Positions 50,222-59,371 of a stretch of DNA of 64,000 bases are shown in pieces. The notes beneath the pieces are model-generated. The model was not told the origin of the DNA. It ran no database searches and worked only from the letters and a program-made list of their open reading frames with translations. This DNA comes from Nostoc piscinale CENA21 (GTDB taxonomy: Bacteria > Cyanobacteriota > Cyanobacteriia > Cyanobacteriales > Nostocaceae): contig NZ_CP012036.1 in the NCBI RefSeq assembly GCF_001298445.1, positions 2,297,263-2,361,262 of the forward strand, in the 5' to 3' direction. Made by a program: the position numbers and the translations under genes. Each line of letters opens with the position of its first letter. Position 1 is the stretch's first letter.

Positions 50222-50638
50222 TTATCGTTTGGAGTACTGAGGAGCTTTGCGAGCTTTGTGCAAACCGTATTTTTTGCGCTCTTTAGCTCTGGGATCGCGG
50301 GTGAGATAACCTTCTGTTTTCAAAGGTGAGCGATTTTCTGGATCTAATTGGCACAATGCACGAGCCACACCCAAACGGATAGAATCAGCTTGACCAGTCA
50401 AGCCACCACCCTCAGCTTTCACCAAAATGTCATATTCGGTTTCTAAGCCAAGTGTTTCCAAAGGAGCTTTAATCACTCCCAAATAATTGGCATTGAACTG
50501 GAAGTATAAATCTCCAGGCTTGCCATTAACTGTCAATTGACCGCTACCAGGGACAAGGCGGACTCTTGCTACTGCTGATTTCCGGCGACCAGTACCCCAG
50601 TACACGGCGCGACCGCTATTTGCTTCTGCTACTACCAT
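50222..50638 (-). CDS. rpsI: 30S ribosomal protein S9
   Basis: A 138-residue S9 with YWGTGRRKSAVARVRLVPG, GGGLTGQADSIRLGVARAL and the basic tail ending APQYSKR that reaches the P-site tRNA. Its ATG shares one base with the rplM stop (TAATG), so the pair is translationally coupled. Confidence 0.97.
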   Translation of the reverse strand: MVVAEANSGRAVYWGTGRRKSAVARVRLVPGSGQLTVNGKPGDLYFQFNANYLGVIKAPLETLGLETEYDILVKAEGGGLTGQADSIRLGVARALCQLDPENRSPLKTEGYLTRDPRAKERKKYGLHKARKAPQYSKR

Positions 50639-51090
50639 TAGCTTTCTCCAGGAATTGTACTAATTTTTAATTCTTGAGGTTTTTGGGCTGCGTGGGGATG
50701 AGTCGGCCCTGCATAAACTTTCAGCTTAGTAAACAACTGCCGACCCAAGCTATTTTTCGGTAGCATACCTTTAACAGCATGTTCAATAATCCGTTCGGGG
50801 ATGCGCTGTTGCAGCTTGGCAAAAGTTTCGGTCTTCATCCCACCAGGACGGCCAGAGTGGCGACGATATAATTTTTGAGTCCGTTTTTTACCTGTGACTG
50901 CGATTTTCTCGGCATTAATCACAATCACAAAGTCACCTGTGTCTATATGAGGTGTATATTCCGGTTTCTTTTTGCCTCGGAGAATCATAGCGATTTCGGT
51001 AGCGAGGCGACCAAGGCGTAGGTCAGTAGCATCTACTATGTACCAATCATGCTCAAGGGCATCTTGAGGCGGAAGGTAGGTTTTACTCAT
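50638..51090 (-). CDS. rplM: 50S ribosomal protein L13
   Basis: A 150-residue L13 with WYIVDATDLRLGRLATEIA, IDTGDFVIVINAEKI and HAVKGMLPKNSLGRQL. It is an early-assembly protein of the large subunit. It is coupled to rpsI by a one-base overlap. Confidence 0.97.
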   Translation of the reverse strand: MSKTYLPPQDALEHDWYIVDATDLRLGRLATEIAMILRGKKKPEYTPHIDTGDFVIVINAEKIAVTGKKRTQKLYRRHSGRPGGMKTETFAKLQQRIPERIIEHAVKGMLPKNSLGRQLFTKLKVYAGPTHPHAAQKPQELKISTIPGES

Positions 51091-51091
51091 T

Positions 51092-51158
51092 TGTGTTTGT
51101 CCTTTGTTATTTGTCCTTTGTCATACGTCATTGAGTAATGACTGATGACCAATGACTA
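51092..51158. repeat. Heptameric repeat array between truA and rplM
   Basis: The left block repeats tttgtcctttg and the right block repeats aatgactgatgaccaatgac. The two blocks are roughly complementary. The array reaches the truA stop codon. Confidence 0.75.
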
Positions 51159-51977
51159 AAAACTAAATTTGGGCTGGGTATCGTACCAAATATCACAAGA
51201 AAAAGGAAAATCAGGATAGCCGACGCGCAACAAGCATAAACCCTGAGCAGGTGCGGCATATTTTACTTCTTCTCGGCGTTCTTCTTGCCAAATTTCGGTG
51301 AAGTTCGCCAGGGTTCGCTGTCCAGCACCTACTTGTACTAGCATTCCCACCAGCAGCCTAACCATGCCATATAAAAATCCATCTGCTTGAATTTCTAGAT
51401 GAAGCAATGACCCGCTACGATGACATTCTGCGGCTTGTACTTCTACCCAAGAATGTTTTCGCTTGGAGCCTGCACGATGGAAAGCTGCTAAATGATGCTT
51501 GCCCAATAGAGGTTTCATGGCAGTCTGAATCAATAATTCATCCAGTGGCTCATGATAATAATGCCAACTAAAGGGTTTAATGAACAAATTTGGTCGTTTT
51601 TCCGTGTATATCGTGTAGCGGTATCGCCGATAAGCCGCACTAAACCGCGCGTGCCAAGCGTTACTTACTGGTGCTGAAGCCCTAATTATGATGTCTTGTG
51701 GCAGATAACTATTGAGAACTGTTGCCCATTTCTGGGCCGGAATTAAACCTGTAGCATCAAAGTGGGCTACTTGTGCAGCAGCATGAACGCCAGCATCAGT
51801 ACGTCCTGCACCATGTAGTGTGACATGATGACCAAGAATAGTCGCGATCGCTGTTTCGATTTCTTCTTGGACTGTACGCTGCCCCTTTTGCCTTTGCCAG
51901 CCATGAAAATGAGTTCCCAGGTATTGAATTACCAAGGCAACTCTTTGAGTTTGTTGCGGCTGGTTAATTTCTTGCAT
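51156..51977 (-). CDS. truA: tRNA pseudouridine(38-40) synthase
   Basis: The enzyme makes pseudouridine in the anticodon arm. It has the TruA catalytic motif GAGRTDAGVHAAAQVAHF with the nucleophilic Asp and the opening VALVIQYLGTHFHGWQRQ. FLYGMVRLLVGMLVQVG is near the C-terminus. Start: ATG 51977 (MQEINQPQQ) is preferred over one 7 codons upstream that lies in repeat sequence. The product is about 273 residues. Confidence 0.93.
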   Translation of the reverse strand: MQEINQPQQTQRVALVIQYLGTHFHGWQRQKGQRTVQEEIETAIATILGHHVTLHGAGRTDAGVHAAAQVAHFDATGLIPAQKWATVLNSYLPQDIIIRASAPVSNAWHARFSAAYRRYRYTIYTEKRPNLFIKPFSWHYYHEPLDELLIQTAMKPLLGKHHLAAFHRAGSKRKHSWVEVQAAECHRSGSLLHLEIQADGFLYGMVRLLVGMLVQVGAGQRTLANFTEIWQEERREEVKYAAPAQGLCLLRVGYPDFPFSCDIWYDTQPKFSF

Positions 51978-51985
51978 ACAGATTT

Positions 51986-52022
51986 TGTCCTTTGTCATTT
52001 GTCAGTTTGACCAATGACTCAT
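51986..52022. repeat. Heptameric repeat array between rplQ and truA
   Basis: A short array with tcctttgtcatttgtcag facing accaatgactcatgac. It lies in the gap between the rplQ stop and the truA start. Confidence 0.65.
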
Positions 52023-52025
52023 GAC

Positions 52026-52376
52026 TTAAACCAGTTCAATAATTGCCATTTCGGCATTGTCTCCACGCCGAGGCATGGTATGGATAATTCGGGTATAACC
52101 ACCACTCCGATTAGCATACCGAGTAGGAGCTTGTTCAAACAAAGCATGAACCAGTTGCTTGTCATATATGTAACCTAAAGCTGCCCGACGAGATGCTAAG
52201 GAGCCGTCTTTCGCTAAGGTAATCATTTTATCTACTTCACTCCGCAAAGCTTTCGCTCTAATCAAAGTGGTGGTAATTCGACCATGACGAACTAGCTCAG
52301 TTGTTAAGGTACGCAACAGAGCGCGACGCTGGTCAGCTGGTTTACCAAGTTTTTTAACTCGACAACGGTGACGCAT
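52026..52376 (-). CDS. rplQ: 50S ribosomal protein L17
   Basis: A 116-residue L17 with KLGKPADQRRALLRTLTTEL, TTLIRAKALRSEVDKMITLA and a C-terminal RRGDNAEMAIIELV. It follows rpoA as in the bacterial alpha operon. Confidence 0.97.
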   Translation of the reverse strand: MRHRCRVKKLGKPADQRRALLRTLTTELVRHGRITTTLIRAKALRSEVDKMITLAKDGSLASRRAALGYIYDKQLVHALFEQAPTRYANRSGGYTRIIHTMPRRGDNAEMAIIELV

Positions 52377-52409
52377 AATAGTGGACTATGAACTATGAAA
52401 GGTTTTGCT

Positions 52410-53357
52410 TTAGCTGTGTTTGGAGCTTCTTTCCTGCGGTAAGGTAATACCCAAGCGTCGTTGCAACGCTTCCACAACCTCTTCCGCCGATTTTTGACCA
52501 AAGTTTTTGATTTCTAGCAAATCTTCTTGGGTAAAGTCCAACAAGTCTGCCACAGAATTAACTTGTGCGCGTTTGAGACAGTTGTATGCCCGCACAGAAA
52601 GTTGCAATTCTTCGATAGGAATTTGAGCAGTTGGGTCGTCTGGAACATCAGAACCAATATCTGTTGGTTCTAAAGAAATATCCTTCAGTGGGTTGAATAA
52701 ATCTACCAAAATACTGGCTGCTGAGGATAGTGCTTCTTGGGGAGAGACACTGCCATTTGTCCAAACTTCTAATAACAGTCTGTCTTTGGTAATCGAGCCG
52801 TCCGCACGGGCTTCTTCAACACTGTAGTTGACTTTTCGCACTGGCATAAATACCGAGTCGATTTGCAAAAAGTCCAAAGAAGTAGCTTCTTCCCGTCCTC
52901 GTTCTACGGTACGATAACCCTTACCGCGTTCGATGCGAAACTCCATTTCCAGCTTACCGCCCTCAGCGAGAGTCGCAACATACTGGGTAGGATCAACTAC
53001 TTCAACTTCACTAGGCAAATCAAAATGAGCGGCTGTAACTGTTGCTGGGCCAGTTACAAGCAATCTACCAATTTGGGGTTGAGAAGAGTAGCTCTTGAGA
53101 ATAACTTCTTTCATTCTCATCAAGATTTCTAGCACGTCTTCCCGCACACCCGGAACTGTGGCAAACTCGTGGGTAACACCTGCAATTCGCACTGCGGTTA
53201 CGGCTGTTCCTTCCAAGTTGGACAACAACACCCGTCGCAGTGCATTACCCACAGTTGTGCCTTGACCGCGCTCTAGGGGTTCTAAGACAAACTTACTGTA
53301 ATGACTCCGACTTTCTTCTGTACTTGACTCTACACATTCAATTTGAAACTGCGCCAC
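52410..53357 (-). CDS. rpoA: RNA polymerase subunit alpha
   Basis: A 315-residue alpha subunit. The N-terminal assembly domain has KFVLEPLERGQGTTVGNALR and the C-terminal domain has LKRAQVNSVADLLDFTQEDL and the DNA-contact helix LEIKNFGQKSAEEV. The start is GTG 53357 (VAQFQIECVESS), supported by AGGGAGG seven bases upstream. The open frame continues 73 codons further upstream with no known homology. That region is treated as untranslated. Confidence 0.95.
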   Translation of the reverse strand: MAQFQIECVESSTEESRSHYSKFVLEPLERGQGTTVGNALRRVLLSNLEGTAVTAVRIAGVTHEFATVPGVREDVLEILMRMKEVILKSYSSQPQIGRLLVTGPATVTAAHFDLPSEVEVVDPTQYVATLAEGGKLEMEFRIERGKGYRTVERGREEATSLDFLQIDSVFMPVRKVNYSVEEARADGSITKDRLLLEVWTNGSVSPQEALSSAASILVDLFNPLKDISLEPTDIGSDVPDDPTAQIPIEELQLSVRAYNCLKRAQVNSVADLLDFTQEDLLEIKNFGQKSAEEVVEALQRRLGITLPQERSSKHS

Positions 53358-53694
53358 GGAGTAGCCTCCCTTAATTAAGGTGCTGCTAGCAATTAATTGC
53401 CTATTCAATTTACTTTTGCCCTCGGCTTGCTTCCGGCTGATCAAACGACTCAAATCTAGTGAGGGTAACTGACCTGCTGATGAAGCTTGTGGGCGATTAT
53501 CCATAATTAATATGGTGTTGCGGATAGTGCAGCAGCTCTCCCTCCAGGAAGAGCTAACTTGCTTTTTACCACCCAAGCATCCAGAAGTTATTTACTCTTT
53601 ACTCTGCTTGATAGCTAAAAACCAAAACTTTAGTAGCTATCACAAGTGAATTTTTAATTGCAACTTCTGGTATTTATTACCCAACAAGTTTGAT
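53358..53694. other. Gap between rpsK and rpoA
   Basis: 337 bases, unusually long for this cluster. It is open in the rpoA frame from about 53576, including an ATG at 53504 (MDNRPQASSAGQLPSLDLSR). The content has no recognisable domain. It may hold an internal promoter or leader for rpoA. Confidence 0.4.
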
Positions 53695-54090
53695 CTAGAC
53701 TCGACGGCGCTTTGGTGGACGGCAACCATTGTGAGGAATGGGGGTAATATCCCGAATCAGGGTAATCTCCAGTCCTGCTCCTTGCAGTGCGCGAATCGCA
53801 GTTTCTCTACCAGCACCAGGGCCACTGACCATCACTTCAATTTGACGCATTCCTTGGTCAATCGCTCGACGGGCGGCGCTTTCAGCAGCAGTTTGGGCTG
53901 CGAAGGGAGTTCCTTTTTTAGCTCCCTTAAAACCACTGGAACCAGCACTTGCCCAAGAAATAACATCGCCGTTTTGATCAGTGATGGTGACAATGCTATT
54001 GTTGAAAGTAGATTGGATGTAAGCAAGTCCGTTAGGTACGTTCCGCTTTTGCTTTTTACTCCCAGTTTTTTTAGTTGGTTGTCTCGCCAT
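53695..54090 (-). CDS. rpsK: 30S ribosomal protein S11
   Basis: A 131-residue S11 with GLAYIQSTFNNSIVTITDQN, SSGFKGAKKGTPFAAQ and the C-terminal DITPIPHNGCRPPKRRRV. It forms part of the platform of the small subunit. Confidence 0.97.
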   Translation of the reverse strand: MARQPTKKTGSKKQKRNVPNGLAYIQSTFNNSIVTITDQNGDVISWASAGSSGFKGAKKGTPFAAQTAAESAARRAIDQGMRQIEVMVSGPGAGRETAIRALQGAGLEITLIRDITPIPHNGCRPPKRRRV

Positions 54091-54144
54091 ATTTGTTTAG
54101 TTAATTTAAGGAAAAACTTGCTCTGTTGAGCAAGCAATGAACAA

Positions 54145-54525
54145 TTATTTGCCAGGAGCCTTCTTCTTACCAGCCACTGTCTGCCTTCTGCCACGGCGGG
54201 TTCTAGCATTAGTACGAGTTCTTTGTCCTCTGACTGGTAAACCCATCCGATGGCGGCGACCTCTGTAGGTACCGATGTCAATTAGACGCTTGATGTTCAT
54301 GCCTTCCAAGCGCCGCAAGTCACCTTCTACTTGATAGTTACTTTCTATTTCTGCACGTAGGGCTGCGACATCGGCATCACTTAAGTCTTTCACACGAGTG
54401 TCTGGATTGACACTTGTAGCCGCCAGAATTTCCTGCGACCTTGATAATCCAATTCCATAAATGTAAGTTAGACCAATCTCTACGCGTTTATCGCGTGGCA
54501 GGTCTACGCCGGCAATACGTGCCAC
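54145..54525 (-). CDS. rpsM: 30S ribosomal protein S13
   Basis: A 126-residue S13: MARIAGVDLPRDKRVEIGLT, GIGLSRSQEIL, and the C-terminal RGQRTRTNARTRRG and Lys-rich tail. It contacts the P-site tRNA and bridges to the large subunit. Confidence 0.97.
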   Translation of the reverse strand: MARIAGVDLPRDKRVEIGLTYIYGIGLSRSQEILAATSVNPDTRVKDLSDADVAALRAEIESNYQVEGDLRRLEGMNIKRLIDIGTYRGRRHRMGLPVRGQRTRTNARTRRGRRQTVAGKKKAPGK

Positions 54526-54650
54526 AATAAATCTCTCCCTGTTGTTCTCGCAATTTCTCTTGGTTAAGATGTGGGTGCTTGATATGCCACATCTAGGATT
54601 TTTTTTGGTGATTTTTCCCAGTCACGGTTAACTCCCCAATACTGAGAGTG

Positions 54651-54765
54651 TTATCCTTGACGTTGTTTATGCTTGGGGTTAGAGCAAATCACCATAACGC
54701 GACCACGACGGCGAATCACGTTACACTTTTCGCAAATTTTTTTTGACAGAGGCTCTGACTTTCAT
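54651..54765 (-). CDS. rpmJ: 50S ribosomal protein L36, frameshifted in an A8 run
   Basis: ATG is at 54765-54763. As written the frame reads MKVRASVKKNLRKV and stops. Removing one base from the T8 run at 54737-54744 (A8 on the coding strand) gives the 37-residue L36. It has VKKICEKCNVIRRRGRVMVI, then CSNPKHKQRQG and a stop at 54651, with the zinc ligands C, C, C, H in place. It sits in its usual site between infA and rpsM. Because L36 is conserved, this is more likely an assembly error or a slippage-corrected gene than a true loss. Confidence 0.9.
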
Positions 54766-54900
54766 GCCTTTCTTAATTGACTCCAAATATAAAATTATAG
54801 CATTTCTCGAAAAATATTACAGTTAAGTAAATGAGAATCTCCCAACAAGTTGATTTTATGGTAAGATCCTTCACATATAACTAATTTTTTCTGGATTTAA

Positions 54901-55125
54901 TTATTTTTTCCGCAATCTATAGGTAATTCGGCCTTTTGTCAGGTCGTAGGGAGTGAGTTCAACCTTGACGCGATCGCCTGGCAAAATTTTGATATAGTTG
55001 CGGCGAATTTTTCCAGAAATGTGGGCTAGTACGTTAAAACCATTGTCCAGGTCTACACGAAACATCGCGTTCGGCAAGGACTCAGTAACAGTACCTTCCA
55101 TTTCAATCAAATCTTGTTTAGACAA
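54901..55125 (-). CDS. infA: Translation initiation factor IF-1
   Basis: A 74-residue OB-fold protein: [60 protein letters not shown]. It blocks the A site during initiation. It lies between adk and rpmJ. Confidence 0.97.
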
Positions 55126-55327
55126 CTTTTTTGTTCCTCAACTCAACAGTTTTTGGTTCGCTGGCAGCTTTAATCTGCAAGAGAACACAATTTGAGAAAT
55201 ATATCAACAGTTTATTAATATATCTTAGCTAAAATTGATCAGCATTCTCTTGCTCAAGTTCAGTGAAGAATTGGGAGTAGTGAGTGGTGAGTTTTATTCT
55301 TCCCCATGACTACTCCTGCATCTCCAG

Positions 55328-55882
55328 CTAGGAGGCTAAAATTTGTTTCAATTCACTAGTGACTTCTTCTTGGGATTGATTACCATTGACTGTTAACAGC
55401 CTTTGGCGTTCACTATAGTAGTTGATCAAAGGTGCAGTTTCATTGCGGTACACTTCTAGGCGACGACGAATCACCTCTTCGGTATCATCTTTTCTTCCCC
55501 TAGCCAGCAACCGCGAAATCACAATATCATCTGGTGCATCTAAGTTAACTACTCTTTCGCCACCTTGAGCAGTTTTTGCCAACAATGCTTCTAAAAAAGC
55601 TGCTTGCGTAACTTTGCGAGGAAAACCGTCTAGAATCCATCCAGATTTGGCATCTGATTGACCGAGACGTTCCTCCACTAAGTCTTGCACCAATTGATCA
55701 GGAACTAACTCACCGCTATCAACATAACTTTGAGCTTTTACCCCCAAAGGAGTTTGCTCCTTCATTGCTTGCCTCAAGATTTCACCAGTGGAAATATGAG
55801 GGATATGCAGGTGTTCTGCCAAAACCTGAGCTTGAGTTCCTTTGCCCGCACCCGGTGGCCCCAAGAAGATTAGTCGCGTCAC
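55328..55882 (-). CDS. adk: Adenylate kinase
   Basis: A 184-residue short-form adenylate kinase: P-loop FLGPPGAGKGTQ, HISTGEILRQAM, and GWILDGFPRKVTQA. It lacks the large zinc-binding LID insertion. The start is GTG 55882, sharing one base with the secY stop (TAGTG), so translation is coupled. Confidence 0.95.
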   Translation of the reverse strand: MTRLIFLGPPGAGKGTQAQVLAEHLHIPHISTGEILRQAMKEQTPLGVKAQSYVDSGELVPDQLVQDLVEERLGQSDAKSGWILDGFPRKVTQAAFLEALLAKTAQGGERVVNLDAPDDIVISRLLARGRKDDTEEVIRRRLEVYRNETAPLINYYSERQRLLTVNGNQSQEEVTSELKQILAS

Positions 55883-57195
55883 TATTGTTTCACCATTCCT
55901 TCATAACGCTGAGAAATAACGTAGGTTTGGACTTGTTTTGCGGTGTCAATTGCCACACCAACTAGAATTAACAATGAAGTAGCACCCAGTCCCTTGAAGG
56001 TTGGTACTTTCAACGCACTTTCCACGGCGGTAGGAATAATCGCAACCAAGCCTAAAAAGATAGCTCCCAAGAAAGTTAAGCGGTTAATAACTCGCTCGAT
56101 ATACTCACTGGTCGCTTTTCCTGGACGAATACCAGGAATACTCGAACCCATTTTTTTCAAGTTTTGCGCTACATCAACTGGGTTCACAATCAATGAAGAG
56201 TAGAAGTAGCTGAAGAAAACAATGGAAGTTAAATACACTAGGGCATATACCCAAGGTGCAGAACCACCAGGGCTGAGATAGGTATTGACAATATTTGCCA
56301 AGTCAGGATTTTTTGTAAAGTTGGCAATTAGCAATGGCAAACTCAAAATGGCAGCCGCAAAAATAATTGGCATCACACCACCAGAGTTGAGCCGTAGGGG
56401 TAGATAGCTACGCTGTTCTGCCAAAACTCTTCTACCTACTTGACGACGAGCCGAAATGATTGGGATGCGGCGAATACCTTCCTGCACAAAGACAATGCCC
56501 ACGATGGTGGCTAAGAAGACCAACACCAGCACAATTACCCGACCCACGATTTCTCGACCGCCAACTTGTACCAAGTCGATGGTGTCGCCTAGAGATTTAG
56601 GTAGCGAAGCGACAATGTTGACAAAAATCAACAGTGATGCACCGTTACCAATACCTCGTTCTGTGATCAGTTCGGATGCCCACATAACAAACATAGAACC
56701 TGCGGTCAGCGCGATTGCAGTTTCAGCTACAAATAGAGGGCCAGGAGTTAAAGCAAATTGTTGCAAGAAGAAGGCAGAAAACGCTGTACTTTGGAGAATT
56801 GCCCAACCTACAGTCACATAGCGCGTAATTTGTGAAATTTTCCGCCGTCCTGCTTCACCTTCATTTTTCTGTAAATTTTCTAAAGATGGGATAGCCGCAG
56901 TCAGTAATTGGATGATAATGGACGCATTAATAAAGGGCAGAATCCCTAAAGCAAAGACTCCCAAAGTAGAAAGTCCACGCCCAGAAAAGATATCCAATAA
57001 ACCAAATATGGAATTACTGCCGGAAATGGCATCATGGAATCTATTTCTATCAATTCCAGGTACAGGTAAAAAGATACCTAGGCGAACCAAAATTAAAATA
57101 CCGACAGTGACAAGCAGCCTGCCTCTTAGCCCAGCTGCTTGTGCCATCTGCATAAAAGTTTCTTGAGCCGTTGGGGCTTTATCTCGACTGATCAT
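55882..57195 (-). CDS. secY: Preprotein translocase subunit SecY
   Basis: A 437-residue ten-span channel protein. Typical segments are LGIFLPVPGIDRN, LLDIFSGRGLSTLGVFALGI with the plug region, GIGNGASLLIFVNI and the cytosolic loop GMRR-like RRIPIISARRQVGRR. An intact T7 run lies at 56151-56157. It is coupled to adk by a one-base overlap. Confidence 0.97.
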   Translation of the reverse strand: MISRDKAPTAQETFMQMAQAAGLRGRLLVTVGILILVRLGIFLPVPGIDRNRFHDAISGSNSIFGLLDIFSGRGLSTLGVFALGILPFINASIIIQLLTAAIPSLENLQKNEGEAGRRKISQITRYVTVGWAILQSTAFSAFFLQQFALTPGPLFVAETAIALTAGSMFVMWASELITERGIGNGASLLIFVNIVASLPKSLGDTIDLVQVGGREIVGRVIVLVLVFLATIVGIVFVQEGIRRIPIISARRQVGRRVLAEQRSYLPLRLNSGGVMPIIFAAAILSLPLLIANFTKNPDLANIVNTYLSPGGSAPWVYALVYLTSIVFFSYFYSSLIVNPVDVAQNLKKMGSSIPGIRPGKATSEYIERVINRLTFLGAIFLGLVAIIPTAVESALKVPTFKGLGATSLLILVGVAIDTAKQVQTYVISQRYEGMVKQ

Positions 57196-57265
57196 AGAGT
57201 GCTACCTTTGTCGTGAACCAGGCACTGGAAGCAAGTTGGCAGGTATTTATGTGCGCGGTTAGGCT

Positions 57266-57700
57266 TCACCCTAAAACTTCACAACTTCCTCCAACTGCCT
57301 CAATTTTGCTACGAGCTTGACCTGTGAAAGCTGCCGCTTTGACGTTGAGGGCAACGTTCAATTCCCCATTACCCAAAATTTTCAATGGACCTTTGGCAGA
57401 GGTTAAAATCCCAGCTGCTTTTAAGGATTCCAATGTTACTTCTGTGTTGGCAGGTAGAGAAGATAACTTCTCTACATTTATCGTAGTGTAAATCTTGCGA
57501 TTCACAACTGGAAAGCCTTTCAGCTTTGGTATCCGGCGGTACAATGGCTGTTGACCACCTTCAAACCCTGGCCTGGTACTACTACCAGAGCGAGATTTTT
57601 GACCCCGCATACCTAGACCGGCACTGGCACCTTGACCAGCAGAAATGCCTCTACCTACACGGCGACGGCGTTTTTTTGGAGCCTTTTTGAGGCTTAACAT
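57266..57700 (-). CDS. rplO: 50S ribosomal protein L15
   Basis: A 144-residue L15: APKKRRRRVGRGISAGQGAS, GQKSRSGSSTRPGFEGGQQP and a C-terminal KIEAVGGSCEVL. An intact T7 run (57671-57677) encodes part of the basic N-terminus. Confidence 0.97.
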   Translation of the reverse strand: MLSLKKAPKKRRRRVGRGISAGQGASAGLGMRGQKSRSGSSTRPGFEGGQQPLYRRIPKLKGFPVVNRKIYTTINVEKLSSLPANTEVTLESLKAAGILTSAKGPLKILGNGELNVALNVKAAAFTGQARSKIEAVGGSCEVLG

Positions 57701-57758
57701 CGTTGAGTCTCATGATGTTATTTGTATTGTGTACAAGAACTCTGTCAGTGAAGCTCTA

Positions 57759-58283
57759 CTAAATGTAGAGTTTGTCAATAGCAATACCACGGTCTTCAGC
57801 AACTTCTGCTAAAGTACGTAGGGTAGATAGAGCATTAACAGCGGCTCTAGCATTGTTAAGTGGGTTGTTAGAACCAAGTTGTTTAGCAAGAACGTTGCGA
57901 ACTCCTGCTAATTCCAATACTGTCCGCACGGCACCGCCAGCAATTACACCAGTACCAGGTGCAGCTGGACGCATGATGACTTTTGCACCGCCACCAACAC
58001 CATCAATCGGATGAGGAATGGAATTAGATTTTGTAATTGGAATGTCGATTAGGTGTTTTTTGCCATCGGCTACGCCTTTTTTCACAGCACCGATAACATC
58101 TGAGGCTTTCCCTACTCCCACACCGACTTGACCACGTTCGTTACCAACAACGACAATTGCCCGGAAGCTGAGTTTTTTACCACCCTTAACTACCTTGCTC
58201 ACACGTCGGATTTGGATTACCCGCTCTTGCCAGTTGGTTTCTTCTTTTTTTGCGCGGTTAGCTTTACGACGACCTGTTGCCAT
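57759..58283 (-). CDS. rpsE: 30S ribosomal protein S5
   Basis: A 174-residue S5 with WQERVIQIRRVSKVVKGGKK, VGVGVGKASDVIGAV, and RAAVNALSTLRTLAEVAEDR. It contributes to decoding accuracy. The usual rpmD gene (L30) is absent from the next position, as in other cyanobacteria. Confidence 0.97.
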   Translation of the reverse strand: MATGRRKANRAKKEETNWQERVIQIRRVSKVVKGGKKLSFRAIVVVGNERGQVGVGVGKASDVIGAVKKGVADGKKHLIDIPITKSNSIPHPIDGVGGGAKVIMRPAAPGTGVIAGGAVRTVLELAGVRNVLAKQLGSNNPLNNARAAVNALSTLRTLAEVAEDRGIAIDKLYI

Positions 58284-58296
58284 AATTCATGCTCTC

Positions 58297-58388
58297 TAAA
58301 TGTCATTTGTCAATTGTCATTTGTCAGTTGTCATTTGTCCTTTGTCATTTACCTAATGACCAATGACTAATGACTAATGACTAATGAC
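58297..58388. repeat. Heptameric repeat array between rplR and rpsE
   Basis: The left block has about six units of the tgtcatt/ttgtcat type and the right block about five units of aatgact/aatgacc. The halves are complementary and could form a long hairpin in the mRNA between rplR and rpsE. Confidence 0.8.
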
Positions 58389-58389
58389 T

Positions 58390-58752
58390 TTAAAAATCTA
58401 AACCAGCTTCGCGTGCTGCATCCGCCAGTGTTTTGATGCGGCCGTGATATAAGTTACCACCACGATCAAAAACTACTTTGGTAATGCCTTTTTCTAATGC
58501 GCGTGCTGCAATTAACTTACCAACTTGTGCTGAGGCTTCGCAGTTAGCGCCAGATGCTAAATTTGCTTTTAATTCTGCATCTAAAGTTGAGGCTGCCACT
58601 AAAGTATGATGCTGAGTATCATCAATTACTTGGGCGTAAATATGTTGGTTAGAACGAAATACGGCTAGGCGTGGGCGTTCTGGAGAGCCGCTAACTCTAC
58701 CACGGACGCGGCGGTGGCGGCGCTGTTTGGATTCTCTACGAGTAAGTTTCAT
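58390..58752 (-). CDS. rplR: 50S ribosomal protein L18
   Basis: A 120-residue L18: RRHRRVRGRVSGSPERPRLA, FRSNQHIYAQVIDDTQHHTL and KVVFDRGGNLYHGRIKTLAD. It binds 5S rRNA. It starts 2 bases after rplF. Confidence 0.97.
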   Translation of the reverse strand: MKLTRRESKQRRHRRVRGRVSGSPERPRLAVFRSNQHIYAQVIDDTQHHTLVAASTLDAELKANLASGANCEASAQVGKLIAARALEKGITKVVFDRGGNLYHGRIKTLADAAREAGLDF

Positions 58753-58754
58753 GC

Positions 58755-59303
58755 TTATTTCTTACCTTTACCTCCGGTCTTACCAGCTTTGCGTCTGACT
58801 ACTTCACCCGCATAGCGAATACCTTTACCTTTATAGGGTTCTGGTGGTCGGACGGCACGAATCTTAGCAGCTGTATTACCGACTACTTCTTTGTCATAAC
58901 CACTAACGATGACGTTAGTGTTATTTTCTACTGCAAATTGAATTCCATCTGGTGGCTCAATATGTACTTGGTGACTGAAACCCATGTTTAACACCAGGTT
59001 GCGTCCTTGTACTTGGGCGCGATAACCAACCCCTTGAATTTCCAAACGACGTTGAAAACCTTGGGAAACTCCCTCTACCATGTTGGCTACCAATGTCCGG
59101 CTTAAACCGTGCATTTGGCGAGAGGTACGGGAATCATCTTTGCGAACTACTTGTAAGGTTTCGCCTTCTTGGTTTACTGTTACTTGAACAGGTAGATCCC
59201 GTGAAAGCTCACCTTTGGGGCCTTTGACCACAACCTTTGTGCCATCAATAGTGACTTGCACTTTGGAGGGAATAGTAATTGGTCTTTTACCAATACGAGA
59301 CAT
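58755..59303 (-). CDS. rplF: 50S ribosomal protein L6
   Basis: A 182-residue L6: MSRIGKRPITIPSKVQVTID, VKGPKGELSRDL and the C-terminal PPEPYKGKGIRYAGEVVRRK. It lies near the factor-binding site. Confidence 0.97.
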   Translation of the reverse strand: MSRIGKRPITIPSKVQVTIDGTKVVVKGPKGELSRDLPVQVTVNQEGETLQVVRKDDSRTSRQMHGLSRTLVANMVEGVSQGFQRRLEIQGVGYRAQVQGRNLVLNMGFSHQVHIEPPDGIQFAVENNTNVIVSGYDKEVVGNTAAKIRAVRPPEPYKGKGIRYAGEVVRRKAGKTGGKGKK

Positions 59304-59305
59304 GA

Positions 59306-59371
59306 TCTTTTGTCCTTTGTTATTTGTCTTTTGTCTTTTGTCTTGAATACTGATGACAAATGACTAATGAC
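59306..59371. repeat. Heptameric repeat array between rplF and rpsH
   Basis: The block ttttgtcctttgttatttgt faces gatgacaaatgactaatgac. It fills the gap between rpsH and rplF. Confidence 0.75.

Noticed and set aside
53731..54129. Long open frames on the plus strand inside the ribosomal cluster
   Set aside because: They lie opposite well-conserved ribosomal genes and have no homology features.
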